In this document: piece by piece, positions 27,239 through 36,651 of the stretch | Position numbering within the stretch: the first letter of the stretch is position 1 | Layout of the letters: every line of letters starts with the position of its first letter | Assembly (NCBI RefSeq): GCF_014280965.1 | Contig: NZ_JACODZ010000014.1 | Location: 1 to 49,759, forward strand | Origin: Echinicola salinicaeni | GTDB lineage: Bacteria > Bacteroidota > Bacteroidia > Cytophagales > Cyclobacteriaceae | Direction of reading: 5' to 3' | DNA: 49,759 nt | The notes under the pieces: model-generated | The model's database searches: none | Told to the model about the DNA's origin: nothing | Seen by the model: the letters and a program-made list of their open reading frames with translations, nothing else | Translations under genes and position numbers: made by a program

Positions 27239-28342
27239 ATGTTTGATGAAAATATAGAAAAGAAGAGTTTAGGGGTTGTAGGAATTGTCGGGGTGCCTGC
27301 TAAATATGGTGGATTTGAAACATTAATTGAAAATATACTTGAACATTTGTGTGATAATTTTCAAGTCACCGTATTTTGTGAAAGTTCTTCTTATTCAGAA
27401 AAATTGAAATTTTACAAAGGAGCTAAACTTCAATATTTAAATTACAATGCCAATGGGGTGTCTAGCATTATTTTTGATGCTACATCCATAATTAGGGCAA
27501 GAGACTTTGATTCAATTCTTATTTTGGGAGTTTCAGGTGCGTTTATTTTGCCAGCAATAAGAAAAATTTACAAAGGAAAAATAATAACTAATATTGATGG
27601 ATTAGAGTGGAAAAGAGATAAATGGAATTTACTAACAAAAAAATTTTTAAAATTATCAGAGTTATGGGCCATAAAATATTCGGATGCAATCATTTCTGAT
27701 AATTATTATATCCAAAAACATGTTCTTGAAAATTATAATAAAGAATCATGTTTGATACCATATGGAGGTGATCATGTTAGGGATACCAATGAGGTTAATC
27801 TACTTGATAATTATGGCGTAAAAAAAGATAGTTACTTTTTTACCGTATGCAGGATAGAACCTGAAAATAATCTAGATCTAATGATAGAAGCTTTTTTGGA
27901 TTCAAATATTGATAAACAATATGTTTTGATAGGTAATTTTCATAAAAGTGATTATGGCGTTAAGTTAAAGGAAAAGTATTCAACCCAAAAGAATTTACTT
28001 ATGTTGGATCCAATTTATCAACAAGAAATTCTAGACCAATTGCGGAAAAATTGTTTTTATTATTTACATGGACACAGTGCAGGAGGAACAAATCCTTCCC
28101 TAGTCGAGGCAATGTATCTAGGGCTTCCAATAATTGCATATGGTGTATCCTACAATAGGTCAACTACAAAAAATAAAGCGATTTATTTTAATACTAAAGT
28201 TGAATTAATAGAGAAATTTAAAACTATTAATGAAGACCAAAGAATCTCATTAAAAAGAGAAATGAAAAAAATAGCGGAAGAAAATTATATTTGGAATAGG
28301 ATTGGTGAGAAGTATATTAGTTTAATAAACTCTGTATTATGA
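27239..28342 (+). CDS. Glycosyltransferase, DUF1972 (rhamnosyltransferase-like) family
   Basis: A 367-aa GT4-type enzyme. The start '[20 protein letters not shown]' (residues 13-32) is the signature of DUF1972 proteins such as Cps2T/WchF, several of which transfer rhamnose. The donor half has [35 protein letters not shown] and [12 protein letters not shown]. The dTDP-rhamnose genes follow at once, with a four-base overlap to rfbA. This supports a rhamnosyltransferase role, although the acceptor is unknown. Confidence 0.88.
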   Translation: MFDENIEKKSLGVVGIVGVPAKYGGFETLIENILEHLCDNFQVTVFCESSSYSEKLKFYKGAKLQYLNYNANGVSSIIFDATSIIRARDFDSILILGVSGAFILPAIRKIYKGKIITNIDGLEWKRDKWNLLTKKFLKLSELWAIKYSDAIISDNYYIQKHVLENYNKESCLIPYGGDHVRDTNEVNLLDNYGVKKDSYFFTVCRIEPENNLDLMIEAFLDSNIDKQYVLIGNFHKSDYGVKLKEKYSTQKNLLMLDPIYQQEILDQLRKNCFYYLHGHSAGGTNPSLVEAMYLGLPIIAYGVSYNRSTTKNKAIYFNTKVELIEKFKTINEDQRISLKREMKKIAEENYIWNRIGEKYISLINSVL

Positions 28343-29220
28343 AAGGAATTATTTTAGCTGGAGGATCTGGTACCCGTCTCTATCCAATTACTAAAGGTAC
28401 ATCTAAACAACTTTTGGCTATATATGATAAGCCGATGGTGTATTATCCTCTATCAGTTTTGATGCTTGCGGGAATAAGGGAAATATTGGTAATTTCTACT
28501 CCTGATGATTTGCCTAATTTCCAAAAGCTTTTAGGAGATGGGACAGAGTTAGGGCTCTCTATTTCTTATGCAGAACAACCGAGTCCAGATGGGTTAGCTC
28601 AAGCCTTTATCATTGCAGAAGATTTTATTGGAGATGATGACGTAAGCTTGGTTTTGGGGGATAATATTTTCTATGGACATGGGTTTACAGGGTTACTTAA
28701 GCAATCAGTGAATAATGTTTCAGAACAGAGAAAGGCGACTGTTTTTGGCTATTATGTTCAAGATCCTGAAAGATATGGTGTAGCTGAATTTGATGATAGT
28801 GGAATTGTATTAAGCCTTGAAGAAAAGCCTAAAGATCCTAAATCAAATTATGCCGTTGTAGGACTTTATTTTTATCCTAATTCTGTAGTGGATATAGCAA
28901 AAAAAATCAAGCCTAGTGAACGCGGAGAGTTGGAAATCACTTCTGTAAATCAAGCTTATTTGGAAAGTGAAGAATTAAAGGTGGAACTAATGGGGCGTGG
29001 ATATGCCTGGTTGGATACTGGAACACATGAATCTATGTTGGAGGCCTCTAATTTTATTCATACCATAGAAAAAAGGCAAGGATTGAAAGTAGCTTGTTTG
29101 GAAGAGATCGCTTATGAGATGGGGTATATTGATAGTGAACAACTTTTGGCTTTGGCAGAGCCTTTAAGAAAAAATGAGTACGGTCAGTATTTAATAAGAA
29201 AAGTAAATAAGCGGAAATAA
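28339..29220 (+). CDS. rfbA: Glucose-1-phosphate thymidylyltransferase, RfbA
   Basis: Makes dTDP-glucose, first step of dTDP-L-rhamnose synthesis. 293 aa, standard length. [19 protein letters not shown] (residues 8-26) is the nucleotide-binding signature; [32 protein letters not shown] and [14 protein letters not shown] are all present. It overlaps the preceding glycosyltransferase by ATGA and is followed by rfbC after one base. From here the base composition returns towards that of the conserved flank. Confidence 0.97.
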   Translation: MKGIILAGGSGTRLYPITKGTSKQLLAIYDKPMVYYPLSVLMLAGIREILVISTPDDLPNFQKLLGDGTELGLSISYAEQPSPDGLAQAFIIAEDFIGDDDVSLVLGDNIFYGHGFTGLLKQSVNNVSEQRKATVFGYYVQDPERYGVAEFDDSGIVLSLEEKPKDPKSNYAVVGLYFYPNSVVDIAKKIKPSERGELEITSVNQAYLESEELKVELMGRGYAWLDTGTHESMLEASNFIHTIEKRQGLKVACLEEIAYEMGYIDSEQLLALAEPLRKNEYGQYLIRKVNKRK

Positions 29221-29221
29221 G

Positions 29222-29794
29222 ATGGAGTTTACTAGGACTAAAATACCTGATGTGGTAATAGGTGAACCTAAAATACACGGAGATTCTCGGGGGTATTTTA
29301 CAGAAACATTTCGGCAAGATTTATGGGAATCGTTTTTAGGTTTTCCATTGGATTTTTGTCAAGATAATGAATCCAAATCCTCATTGGGTGTTTTAAGAGG
29401 GCTGCACTATCAATTAGAACCATTTGCTCAAACTAAACTGGTAAGGGCACTTAAGGGGACTGTATTGGATGTGGCAGTTGATATTAGAGAAGGTTCACCC
29501 ACTTTTGGTGAGCATGTAGCAGTAGAACTATCCGAAGACAATAAAAGACAATTATTTGTGCCACGTGGTTTTGCTCATGGTTTTGTGGTTTTGAGTGATG
29601 AGGCTGTTTTTGCTTATAAAGTTGATAATTACTATAGTCCTGAAAATGATAGGGGAATTGCCTTTAATGACCCAGCATTGAATATAGACTGGAAACTTCC
29701 TTTAGATAAATTGCAATTGTCCAAAAAGGATCAAAACCAACCCCTACTTGATCAAGCTGAGGTTTTTGATTTTAAAGAAGCATTTTATGTTTAA
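29222..29794 (+). CDS. rfbC: dTDP-4-dehydrorhamnose 3,5-epimerase, RfbC
   Basis: 190-aa cupin enzyme. Conserved signature segments are GDSRGYFTETFRQD, then QDNESKSSLGVLRGLHYQ (with the catalytic histidine in GLHYQ, about residue 63), KGTVLDVAVDIR and PRGFAHGF. It ends FKEAFYV at 29794, overlapping the likely start of rfbD by eight bases. Third step of the dTDP-rhamnose pathway; all four genes are present here in the order A-C-D-B. Confidence 0.97.
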   Translation: MEFTRTKIPDVVIGEPKIHGDSRGYFTETFRQDLWESFLGFPLDFCQDNESKSSLGVLRGLHYQLEPFAQTKLVRALKGTVLDVAVDIREGSPTFGEHVAVELSEDNKRQLFVPRGFAHGFVVLSDEAVFAYKVDNYYSPENDRGIAFNDPALNIDWKLPLDKLQLSKKDQNQPLLDQAEVFDFKEAFYV

Positions 29795-30641
29795 TATTCT
29801 AGTGACAGGTTCAAAAGGGCAACTAGGATCTGAAATCCAGGTTTTATCCGACAGTTATGATTATAAATTTTTCTTTACAGGTAAAGAAGAATTGGATATT
29901 ACCAATAAAGAATCATTAAGACAATATGTCGATCTCAATGATATAAATGTTGTTATTAATTGTTCTGCCTACACCGCTGTTGATAAGGCAGAAGCAGAGG
30001 AAGGGCTTGCTAATTTAGTCAACCATATAGCAGTTGTCAATTTGGCCGAATTAGCTAAAGAAAGAGAATTCAAGCTTATTCATGTATCCACTGATTATGT
30101 TTTTGATGGGAGAGGATTTAAGCCTTATTTAGAGGATGAAATTACCAATCCACAAAATGTCTATGGTAAAACAAAATTGGATGGTGAAAAAGGTCTATTA
30201 AGAGTTGATCCTGATAATTCAGTTATCATTCGTACGAGCTGGGTTTATTCTTCTTTTGGAAATAATTTTGTAAAAACAATGATTCGTCTAGGCCAGGAAC
30301 GAGATCATATAAAAGTAATTGATGATCAAATTGGAAGTCCTACCTATGCTAGGGATCTTGCTCAAACCATACTTGAAATGCTGGCAAAACTTGATCATGA
30401 AGGAGTTGAAGTTTTTCATTATAATAATGAGGGGGTGTGTTCTTGGTATGACTTTGCCACAGCTATAATGGAAATTAAAGGAATTAACTGTAAAGTATAT
30501 CCGCAGCTTACCAAAGACTATCCAACACCTGCCATTAGACCTCATTATTCCGTTTTAAATAAATATAAAGTCAAAGAGACTTTTAATATTACTATTCCTT
30601 ATTGGAGGGATTCTTTGCGTTCCTGTTTGGACTTAATGTAA
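29787..30641 (+). CDS. rfbD: dTDP-4-dehydrorhamnose reductase, RfbD
   Basis: About 284 aa. The open frame reaches back to 29748, but the first 13 codons lie inside rfbC. The ATG at 29787 (MFNILVTGSKGQLGSE) puts the Rossmann motif at residues 7-13, as in relatives. Catalytic segments STDYVFDG and PQNVYGKTKLDGE (YxxxK) are present, followed by RTSWVYS. It makes dTDP-L-rhamnose from the RfbC product. A 116-base gap separates it from rfbB. Confidence 0.95.
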   Translation: MFNILVTGSKGQLGSEIQVLSDSYDYKFFFTGKEELDITNKESLRQYVDLNDINVVINCSAYTAVDKAEAEEGLANLVNHIAVVNLAELAKEREFKLIHVSTDYVFDGRGFKPYLEDEITNPQNVYGKTKLDGEKGLLRVDPDNSVIIRTSWVYSSFGNNFVKTMIRLGQERDHIKVIDDQIGSPTYARDLAQTILEMLAKLDHEGVEVFHYNNEGVCSWYDFATAIMEIKGINCKVYPQLTKDYPTPAIRPHYSVLNKYKVKETFNITIPYWRDSLRSCLDLM

Positions 30642-30757
30642 TAGTTTCCCCCTTTTTTTATTTTGATCTTACAGCGCATTTCTAAAGGGATAATTTTCAA
30701 AGTATATATTAATCTCAGTTTTTGTCGACTAGACAAGCTAAATCATCTTAATTCGTT

Positions 30758-31771
30758 ATGAAAACAATTTTGGTAACCGGATGTGCCGGATTTATTGGAT
30801 CTAATTTTGTTCCTTATTTTCTAGAAAAGTATTCAGATGTTCGACTAGTAAATTTGGATTTATTAACCTATGCTGGAGATAAGGATAACCTAAAAGAGAT
30901 AGAGGGGAATGAACGACATATTTTTGTTCAGGGAGATATTAGAGATAGAGAGTTAGTTCAGAACCTGTTTTCAAGCTATGATATTCAAGGAGTGATTCAT
31001 TTTGCCGCAGAATCTCATGTAGACAATTCCATCAAAAATCCGGGAGTATTTATTGAGACCAATGTCAATGGAACTTTTACTTTGGTAGATACGGCCTATA
31101 AATATTGGATGGATAAGCCTTTTCAAATTAAAGAAGCATATAAGGAGGCAAGGTTTTTACATATTTCTACAGATGAGGTATATGGTACTTTGGGAGAGAC
31201 TGGCTTATTTACTGAAGAGACCCCTTATGCTCCTAATTCACCCTATAGCGCTAGTAAAGCTAGTTCTGATATGGTGGTGAGAAGTTATCATCATACATAC
31301 GGAATGAATACAGTAATTACCAATTGCTCCAATAATTATGGTCCTAAGCAACATGACGAAAAGCTGATTCCTACAGTGATCAGGAAAGCATTGAAAGGAG
31401 AAAATATTCCTATTTATGGGGATGGGAAAAATATCCGTGATTGGTTGTATGTTTTGGATCATTGTAAGGGAATTGATTTAGTATATACCAAGGGGAAGTC
31501 AGGTGAGGTTTATAATATTGGCGGAAGAAATGAGCGGAATAATAATTATATAGCAGATCATATTTGTGCTCTTCTTGATGAAATATATCCCAAAACTGCA
31601 GGTAGCTATAAGGATCAAATCTCTTATGTAGAAGATCGGGCAGGTCATGACAGGCGGTATGCTATTGACGCTTCTAAAATAGAAGATCGATTGGGATGGA
31701 AAGCAGATGAGAATTTTGAAAGCGGTATTAGGAAAACAGTAAAGTGGTATTTAGAGAAATATGTTCTTTAG
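30758..31771 (+). CDS. rfbB: dTDP-glucose 4,6-dehydratase, RfbB
   Basis: 337-aa extended short-chain dehydrogenase. TGCAGFIGSNFV is at residues 7-18, then AAESHVDNSI, STDEVYGTLGETG (catalytic T-D-E triad) and YSASKASSD with the tyrosine and lysine. GPKQHDEKLIP and RDWLYVLDHC confirm the family. Second step of dTDP-rhamnose synthesis, placed last of the four genes. The capsule-assembly gene wzi begins 38 bases later. Confidence 0.96.
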   Translation: MKTILVTGCAGFIGSNFVPYFLEKYSDVRLVNLDLLTYAGDKDNLKEIEGNERHIFVQGDIRDRELVQNLFSSYDIQGVIHFAAESHVDNSIKNPGVFIETNVNGTFTLVDTAYKYWMDKPFQIKEAYKEARFLHISTDEVYGTLGETGLFTEETPYAPNSPYSASKASSDMVVRSYHHTYGMNTVITNCSNNYGPKQHDEKLIPTVIRKALKGENIPIYGDGKNIRDWLYVLDHCKGIDLVYTKGKSGEVYNIGGRNERNNNYIADHICALLDEIYPKTAGSYKDQISYVEDRAGHDRRYAIDASKIEDRLGWKADENFESGIRKTVKWYLEKYVL

Positions 31772-31808
31772 AGGTTGAATAATATTTTTATTTGTTCGAT
31801 GATATTTT

Positions 31809-33542
31809 ATGCAGACTTTATTTAAGGTAGCGCTTCTTTTATACATCATACACTTAACTGGCTTACGCTTATATGCTCAAACAGTTAGTGCAGGGATGCC
31901 TTTATTTGAAGAAGCACTTAGGCGGAAACAATTAACAGGAGAGTTGGATTCTTCTTTTAGCTTTAGCTTACGTCCCATACAGACCGATCAGTTTTTTAAT
32001 GAAAGTATTTATAATGATTTTGATAACCTTATTTCAGGGAATGAGGTAATAAACGGAACAGGGAATGGCAACAAAGTTTTTCTTCGTCCCTTCCCCATAA
32101 TAAATACTACAGCCTATAATTCAGGAAGGCCCTATGGTTGGGGCAATGGGCCAATGATTCCCAATGTTGGCTTTCAAAATAAGCTGTCTGGAGGTATTGC
32201 TGCTAAATTTCATTTTATCAATCTACAATTGATGCCTGAATGGGTATGGGCCCAGAATAATTCGTTTAATGGATTCTCCAATTCCTTTGATGATCCCATC
32301 ATTGACGCTAAATTTCATTATTGGAATCATGGAGATAATCCTGAAAGATTTGGAGAAAAGTCCTATTCAAAACTTATTCCAGGACAGTCCAAGATTACTT
32401 TGAGTTATGGAGCATTTGAGATTGGGGCATCAACAGAGAATATCTGGTGGGGGCCGGGTCAATTTAATGCCTTAATCTTTTCCAATAATGCCCAAGGCTT
32501 TCCTCATTTGACCTTAAATACCACCAAACCTGCCAAGACCTTTTTGGGATCATTTGAAGGGCAGATTATTATGGGGAGGCTAGAGCCTTCTGGTTATGCC
32601 CCAAGTCATTGGAAAGAATTAAATCAGCAATATTTTAATCCATTATCGGAAGACTGGCGCTATTTAAATGGGATGAGCATTAGTTATCAACCCAAGTGGG
32701 TGTCAGGGCTATTTCTAGGGCTAAATCGAACTTTTCAACAATATAGTGAGGATAAGACCAATTCATTTGGAGATTGGTTCCCGATTTTTGAGGGATTTAC
32801 CAAAAGTAAATTGTTCTCCAATGGAAATTCTGTTGATTATGATGGAAAGCGACAGGATCAACAGGTTTCGGTATTTGGAAGGTATTTGTTTAAAAAAGCC
32901 AAAGCAGAGTTGTATTTTGAATATGGACGAAGGGATCATGCCTATACAGCTAGAGAATTTGTGATGAACCCGGAACATGCCCGTGCTTATTTGTTAGGAT
33001 TCAATAAATTATTTGAATTACCTTCTTCGAATAAGTTGTTACAGCTGAGGGCTGAAATGACTCAGCAGCAAGAATCAGTTAATAAATATATTCGATATAC
33101 ATCAATATTGGCTTCTAATAATACGAGTTGGCACGCACATTATCAAGTACGTGGTTTTACCAATTTTGGGGAGTCTATGGGGGTAGGTATTGGTAATGCT
33201 GGATCTAATGTGCAGACAATAGAGGTATCATTAATCGATCAACTCAATAAGTTTGGAATTGTTTTGGAACGTTTGGCGAATCATCAAGATTTTTATCTAA
33301 GAGGTTTTGGGAGGTTACCTGAACATCAACCTTGGGTTGATTTATCTCTTGGTTTCTTGTTTGATTATCAATGGGATAGATTTATGCTCAGTTCCCGTTT
33401 ACAATTTATTAATGGGATGAACTATCAATGGCAGCTGGATGAAAATAGTACTGAGGAGTTTCCGGTAGGAAAGGATCAATTTAGTGTTTTTGGGCAGGCG
33501 CATTTGATTTATTTATTGAAGCCTTTAAAAAAAGGCAAATAG
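31809..33542 (+). CDS. wzi: Capsule assembly protein, Wzi family (outer-membrane beta-barrel)
   Basis: A 577-aa exported protein: signal peptide in residues 1-24 (ending LRLYAQ), then an N-terminal helical part and a beta-barrel rich in aromatic alternation. Wzi-type phrases include GAFEIGASTENIWWGPGQFN near residue 202 and AQGFPHLTLNTTKP. Related to E. coli Wzi, an outer-membrane lectin that anchors group 1 capsule to the surface. The C-terminus (FSVFGQAHLIYLLKPLKKG) is closely matched by a remnant at 34682, showing that a second wzi-like gene once lay downstream. Confidence 0.88.
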   Translation: MQTLFKVALLLYIIHLTGLRLYAQTVSAGMPLFEEALRRKQLTGELDSSFSFSLRPIQTDQFFNESIYNDFDNLISGNEVINGTGNGNKVFLRPFPIINTTAYNSGRPYGWGNGPMIPNVGFQNKLSGGIAAKFHFINLQLMPEWVWAQNNSFNGFSNSFDDPIIDAKFHYWNHGDNPERFGEKSYSKLIPGQSKITLSYGAFEIGASTENIWWGPGQFNALIFSNNAQGFPHLTLNTTKPAKTFLGSFEGQIIMGRLEPSGYAPSHWKELNQQYFNPLSEDWRYLNGMSISYQPKWVSGLFLGLNRTFQQYSEDKTNSFGDWFPIFEGFTKSKLFSNGNSVDYDGKRQDQQVSVFGRYLFKKAKAELYFEYGRRDHAYTAREFVMNPEHARAYLLGFNKLFELPSSNKLLQLRAEMTQQQESVNKYIRYTSILASNNTSWHAHYQVRGFTNFGESMGVGIGNAGSNVQTIEVSLIDQLNKFGIVLERLANHQDFYLRGFGRLPEHQPWVDLSLGFLFDYQWDRFMLSSRLQFINGMNYQWQLDENSTEEFPVGKDQFSVFGQAHLIYLLKPLKKGK

Positions 33543-33568
33543 CTTAAGCATTCTTTAGAAATAGGATT

Positions 33569-34618
33569 ATGAAAGTATTGATTACCGGCATGGCCGGGTT
33601 TATTGGTTTTCATTTAGCAAAAAGATTAATTGGAGAAAACCATATTATTGTTGGGTTGGATAATATCAATGATTATTATGATACCAATCTAAAATTTGGA
33701 AGATTAAAAGAACTTGGGTTTGTAGAATCCAATATTGGATATGGGAAGAAAGTAGAGAGTTCGTTTCGAAACAATATTAGTTTTATACAGGGTTCCTTAG
33801 AAGATAAAAAATGTGTTGATGAATTGTTTGAAATAGAGCAGTTTGATGTAGTCGTTAATTTAGCTGCTCAAGCGGGGGTCAGGTATTCCATAGAAAATCC
33901 TTTGGCATATATTGACTCCAATATTTTGGGCTTTACTCATATTTTGGAGGCATGTCGCTACCACGATATTAAGCACTTGGTCTATGCATCCTCCAGTTCT
34001 GTTTATGGAGCGAATTCAAAAGTTCCGTTTTCAACATCCGATACGGTCGATAATCCTGTTTCTTTATATGCGGCAACTAAGAAATCAAATGAATTAATGG
34101 CACATACTTACAGTCATTTGTATGATATACCTACAACTGGATTAAGGTTTTTTACGGTCTATGGGCCTTGGGGGCGTCCAGACATGGCACTGTTTTTATT
34201 TACTAAGGCTATTATTGACGGAAAGCCAATCAAGGTATTTAATAATGGGGATATGATGAGGGACTTTACCTATATCGATGATATTATTGAAGGTATATTA
34301 AGGGTGATAAATAATCCTCCAAAGAAAAAGAAAAGTGTTGAAGAAATGAATCCCTCTACTCCTCCATACAAAGTGTACAACATTGGGAACTCTAAACCAG
34401 TAAAATTAATGGATTTTGTGGAGGCCATTGAAAATTCATTGGGTGTTAGTGCTGAAAAAGATTTTTTACCTATGCAGCCAGGAGATGTACCTAGTACTTA
34501 TGCTGATACATCAGATTTAGAGAAGGAATTAGGATATAAGCCAAATACAGCTTTAGAAATAGGTGTTAAAAAGTTTGTGGATTGGTATCAATCATTTTAT
34601 GCGGTTTCAGCAGAATAG
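33569..34618 (+). CDS. UDP-glucuronate 4-epimerase-like epimerase
   Basis: 349-aa extended short-chain dehydrogenase. GMAGFIGFHLAKRL at residues 7-20, then DNINDYYDTNLKFGRL, a phrase typical of UDP-glucuronate 4-epimerases (LpsL/CapI type). AAQAGVRYSIENP, SSSVYGAN and SLYAATKKSNE (YxxxK), and FTVYGPWGRPDMALF follow. It would convert UDP-glucuronate from the ugd genes to UDP-galacturonate. It lies 26 bases after wzi and is followed by a terminator, and is the last gene of the capsule locus proper. Confidence 0.9.
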   Translation: MKVLITGMAGFIGFHLAKRLIGENHIIVGLDNINDYYDTNLKFGRLKELGFVESNIGYGKKVESSFRNNISFIQGSLEDKKCVDELFEIEQFDVVVNLAAQAGVRYSIENPLAYIDSNILGFTHILEACRYHDIKHLVYASSSSVYGANSKVPFSTSDTVDNPVSLYAATKKSNELMAHTYSHLYDIPTTGLRFFTVYGPWGRPDMALFLFTKAIIDGKPIKVFNNGDMMRDFTYIDDIIEGILRVINNPPKKKKSVEEMNPSTPPYKVYNIGNSKPVKLMDFVEAIENSLGVSAEKDFLPMQPGDVPSTYADTSDLEKELGYKPNTALEIGVKKFVDWYQSFYAVSAE

Positions 34619-34645
34619 CTTTAGGGCTTTCTAAGAATAATTCTC

Positions 34646-34672
34646 AATAGCTCCTTAAAGGGGCTATTTTGG
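34646..34672 (+). terminator. Terminator at the end of the capsule locus
   Basis: AATAGCtCCTT pairs with AAGGgGCTATT (T-G wobble in the stem) across a minimal loop and is followed by TTTT and a T-rich tract. It lies 28 bases after the stop of the epimerase gene. Confidence 0.75.
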
Positions 34673-34681
34673 CTTTCTATT

Positions 34682-34753
34682 GTGGGGAAGGATAAGTTCA
34701 GTGTGTTTGCGCAAGCGCATTTGATTTATAGGATTGGGAAAAAATGGTCTTGA
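34682..34753 (+). pseudogene. 3' remnant of a second wzi gene
   Basis: Codons here read VGKDKFSVFAQAHLIYRI and end GKKWS before a TGA. This matches the end of the intact Wzi at 31809 (VGKDQFSVFGQAHLIYLL), both in protein and closely in DNA. The upstream part of the gene is absent: the match begins right after the terminator of the epimerase gene. A second wzi copy was therefore deleted or replaced, perhaps when the epimerase gene was inserted or exchanged. Confidence 0.75.
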
Positions 34754-35278
34754 GCATGCTTGGAATCAGACAGGTCCAGAGTCGTGAGTCTTGAGCTGGT
34801 TTACTCTTTTTAATCGGGTGTTTTATTTAAGGGGAGATTGCTTCGTCGTTCCTCCTACCTTTGACAGGGATTACTTAATGTGTCAGGCTGAGTCCTTCGA
34901 CTTAGCTCAGGATAAACTTAAGTCGAAGCCCTAAGACAAACCCTTCGACTCCGCTCAGGGTAACTCCGTATAAATATTGTCAACTGTCATTCAGCTCCCT
35001 TATATTTGAGAAAATGTTGACCTTTCTCAATGACGTTTTTCTAGGAGAGATTGCTTCGTCGCCCTGTCTGATGCCAGGCAGGCACGGCGGATCGTAATGA
35101 CGTATTGACATTTCGACATATTCAACTATCCTTTTCGAAGGGACTTTTATTGGATGCGAGATTGCCGCAGTCTCCGCTAAAGCGGTTCCTTCGCAATGAC
35201 GTTTTTTAATACCAATAAACTGTTTCCTTATCCAACTATTTATCTAAAAACAAGAGACCCTAATAAACATAATATATA
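34754..35278. repeat. Dispersed intergenic repeats before the nucleotidyltransferase gene
   Basis: A 525-bp gene-free stretch. It holds three REP-like pieces of the 'gattgc..tcg..gcaatgacg' type (34832-34872 partial, 35045-35102 and 35157-35204) and the 'ccttcgact..ctcagg' element at 34880-34972. Inner hairpins include TGCC-agg-GGCA-like parts (tgccaggcaggca) and CCGCTaaaGCGG. No coding potential. Confidence 0.75.
34880..34972 (+). repeat. 'cttcgact...ctcagg' repeat, copy 1
   Basis: Contains two inverted arms: ccttcgacttagctcagg and cttcgactccgctcaggg. The section CCTTCGACTTAGCTCAGG followed by ATAAACTTAAGT is repeated in reverse orientation at 46815-46902. Confidence 0.75.
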
Positions 35279-36208
35279 ATGAATTCAACAAAACCAACAT
35301 TATTGATTTTAGCTGCGGGGATGGGCTCGCGGTATGGGGGGAATAAGCAAATCGATGGCTTTGGCCCTAATAACGAAACCATTTTGGAATATGCCATTTA
35401 TGATGCCATTCAGGCCGGTTTCGGCAAGGTGGTCTTTATCGTAAGGGCAGAAATCCTTGACTTGGTGTCTGAGCGCTTTTTGGATAAAATCCAGGATCAG
35501 ATCCAGGTGGAATTTGTCATCCAATCCCTCAGCAGCCTAGTACCTGCAGCTTATCATAATCCCGAAAGAACCAAGCCTTATGGAACGGCACATGCGGTTT
35601 TATGTGCCAAGGATGTTATTCAAGAGCCTTTTGCCGTGATCAATGCGGATGATTTTTATGGTAAGGAAGCTATTGATCAGTTGGGCGAATACCTAGGGAG
35701 TCCTCAAGAGCCAAATAAGCACTGTATGGTAGGCTATGCTCTTAAAAATGTATTATCGAAATATGGTACAGTGAATCGTGGTGTTTGTGCATCCAATGAT
35801 AATGGTGAGTTGACAGGAATGACGGAAAGAGAAAAGATCTCCAGGGAAGGGGAGAAGGTCATCAGTAGGATGGGTGAGGATGTTTTGGAGATTGATGAGA
35901 ATACACCTGTATCCATGAATTGCTGGGGATTCCAGCCATCATTTTTTGAGGAGACTGAAAAACGATGGTATCAATTTCTGGAAGATAATAAGAATAATCC
36001 CAAAGCGGAATTTTATATTCCTACTGTGGTGAATGAACTGATTAAGGAAGGAAAAGCATCTGTGAATATCCTGGAAGGTGGCAAAACCTGGTTTGGGGTA
36101 ACTTACCCGGAGGATAAGGAATCTGTTGAGGAGTCCTTAAGGGATTTGCATCAAAAGGGAGTTTATCCGGAAAAGCTATGGAAGAAGGAAACGGTGGTAG
36201 AAAAATAG
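35279..36208 (+). CDS. Sugar nucleotidyltransferase-like protein
   Basis: A 309-aa member of the nucleotidyltransferase family with an N-terminal LILAAGMGSRYGGNKQID (residues 9-26), which has the G-x-G-x-R..K signature of sugar-phosphate nucleotidyltransferases. VINADDFYGKEAID carries the metal-binding aspartate pair. C-terminal parts SMNCWGFQPSFF and EFYIPTVVNELI are shared with uncharacterised homologues in Bacteroidota. Sugar and nucleotide are unknown. It is outside the capsule operon (beyond its terminator and 525 bp of repeats) and has its own strong terminator at 36279. Confidence 0.8.
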   Translation: MNSTKPTLLILAAGMGSRYGGNKQIDGFGPNNETILEYAIYDAIQAGFGKVVFIVRAEILDLVSERFLDKIQDQIQVEFVIQSLSSLVPAAYHNPERTKPYGTAHAVLCAKDVIQEPFAVINADDFYGKEAIDQLGEYLGSPQEPNKHCMVGYALKNVLSKYGTVNRGVCASNDNGELTGMTEREKISREGEKVISRMGEDVLEIDENTPVSMNCWGFQPSFFEETEKRWYQFLEDNKNNPKAEFYIPTVVNELIKEGKASVNILEGGKTWFGVTYPEDKESVEESLRDLHQKGVYPEKLWKKETVVEK

Positions 36209-36278
36209 TCTAATGCTGAAAGAATAAGGCCAAAAGAGGAAGGCCGAAAGTCTAAGGCCAAAAGATATAAATAATCAC

Positions 36279-36312
36279 AAAGCCATCTCATTAATTTGGG
36301 GTGGCTTTTTTT
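36279..36312 (+). terminator. Terminator after the nucleotidyltransferase gene
   Basis: AAAGCCATCTC pairs with GGGGTGGCTTT (two G-T pairs) around an 8-base loop, followed by T6. This is 70 bases after the stop codon. An open frame beginning at 36301 starts inside this hairpin, so that start is not real. Confidence 0.85.
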
Positions 36313-36439
36313 GTGCTGTTTTCTTTTATAATCCTCCTTAATATACCAACCCAAACACTTCCTGTCTATTCCGGCTCAGAAACCGACTCAGATACTGTAT
36401 ATGGCACGATTGAGGACAAAGCGAGAGCTTTGGGCCAGT

Positions 36440-36651
36440 ATAGTGGGCGGGAGGAGCGGAAACGCAAAAACCTGATCAGACTGGGAGTGGACCAAGACCA
36501 TGCCTACGCATGGAGTAGAACCAGAAAAGGAGGATGGGCAGTGGCTCAAAGCCCTATTCTGATCACTACTATCACTTTGTCACGCCTGAGAAGAAAGGGG
36601 TACGAATCCATGCTTTCCTACTACCTCAAATCGCAACCTACAATCCAGTGA
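36440..36651 (+). pseudogene. C-terminal remnant of a group II intron reverse transcriptase/maturase
   Basis: The frame encodes RKNLIRLGVDQDHAYAWSRT, then RKGGWAVAQSPILITTITLS and RLRRKGYESMLSYYLK before a stop at 36651. This is the DNA-binding/endonuclease-side C-terminus of bacterial group II intron proteins (typically 'R...L..LG......AY.WA.TRKG.W.[IV]A.SPIL'). Reverse transcriptase and thumb domains are missing. Upstream to 36313 nothing is recognised. Only the last 65 or so residues survive, so it is inactive. Confidence 0.8.

Noticed and set aside
36301-36440. N-terminal part of a 116-aa protein
   Set aside because: The start lies inside a terminator hairpin, and the first 45 residues resemble nothing; only the maturase-like tail is kept.
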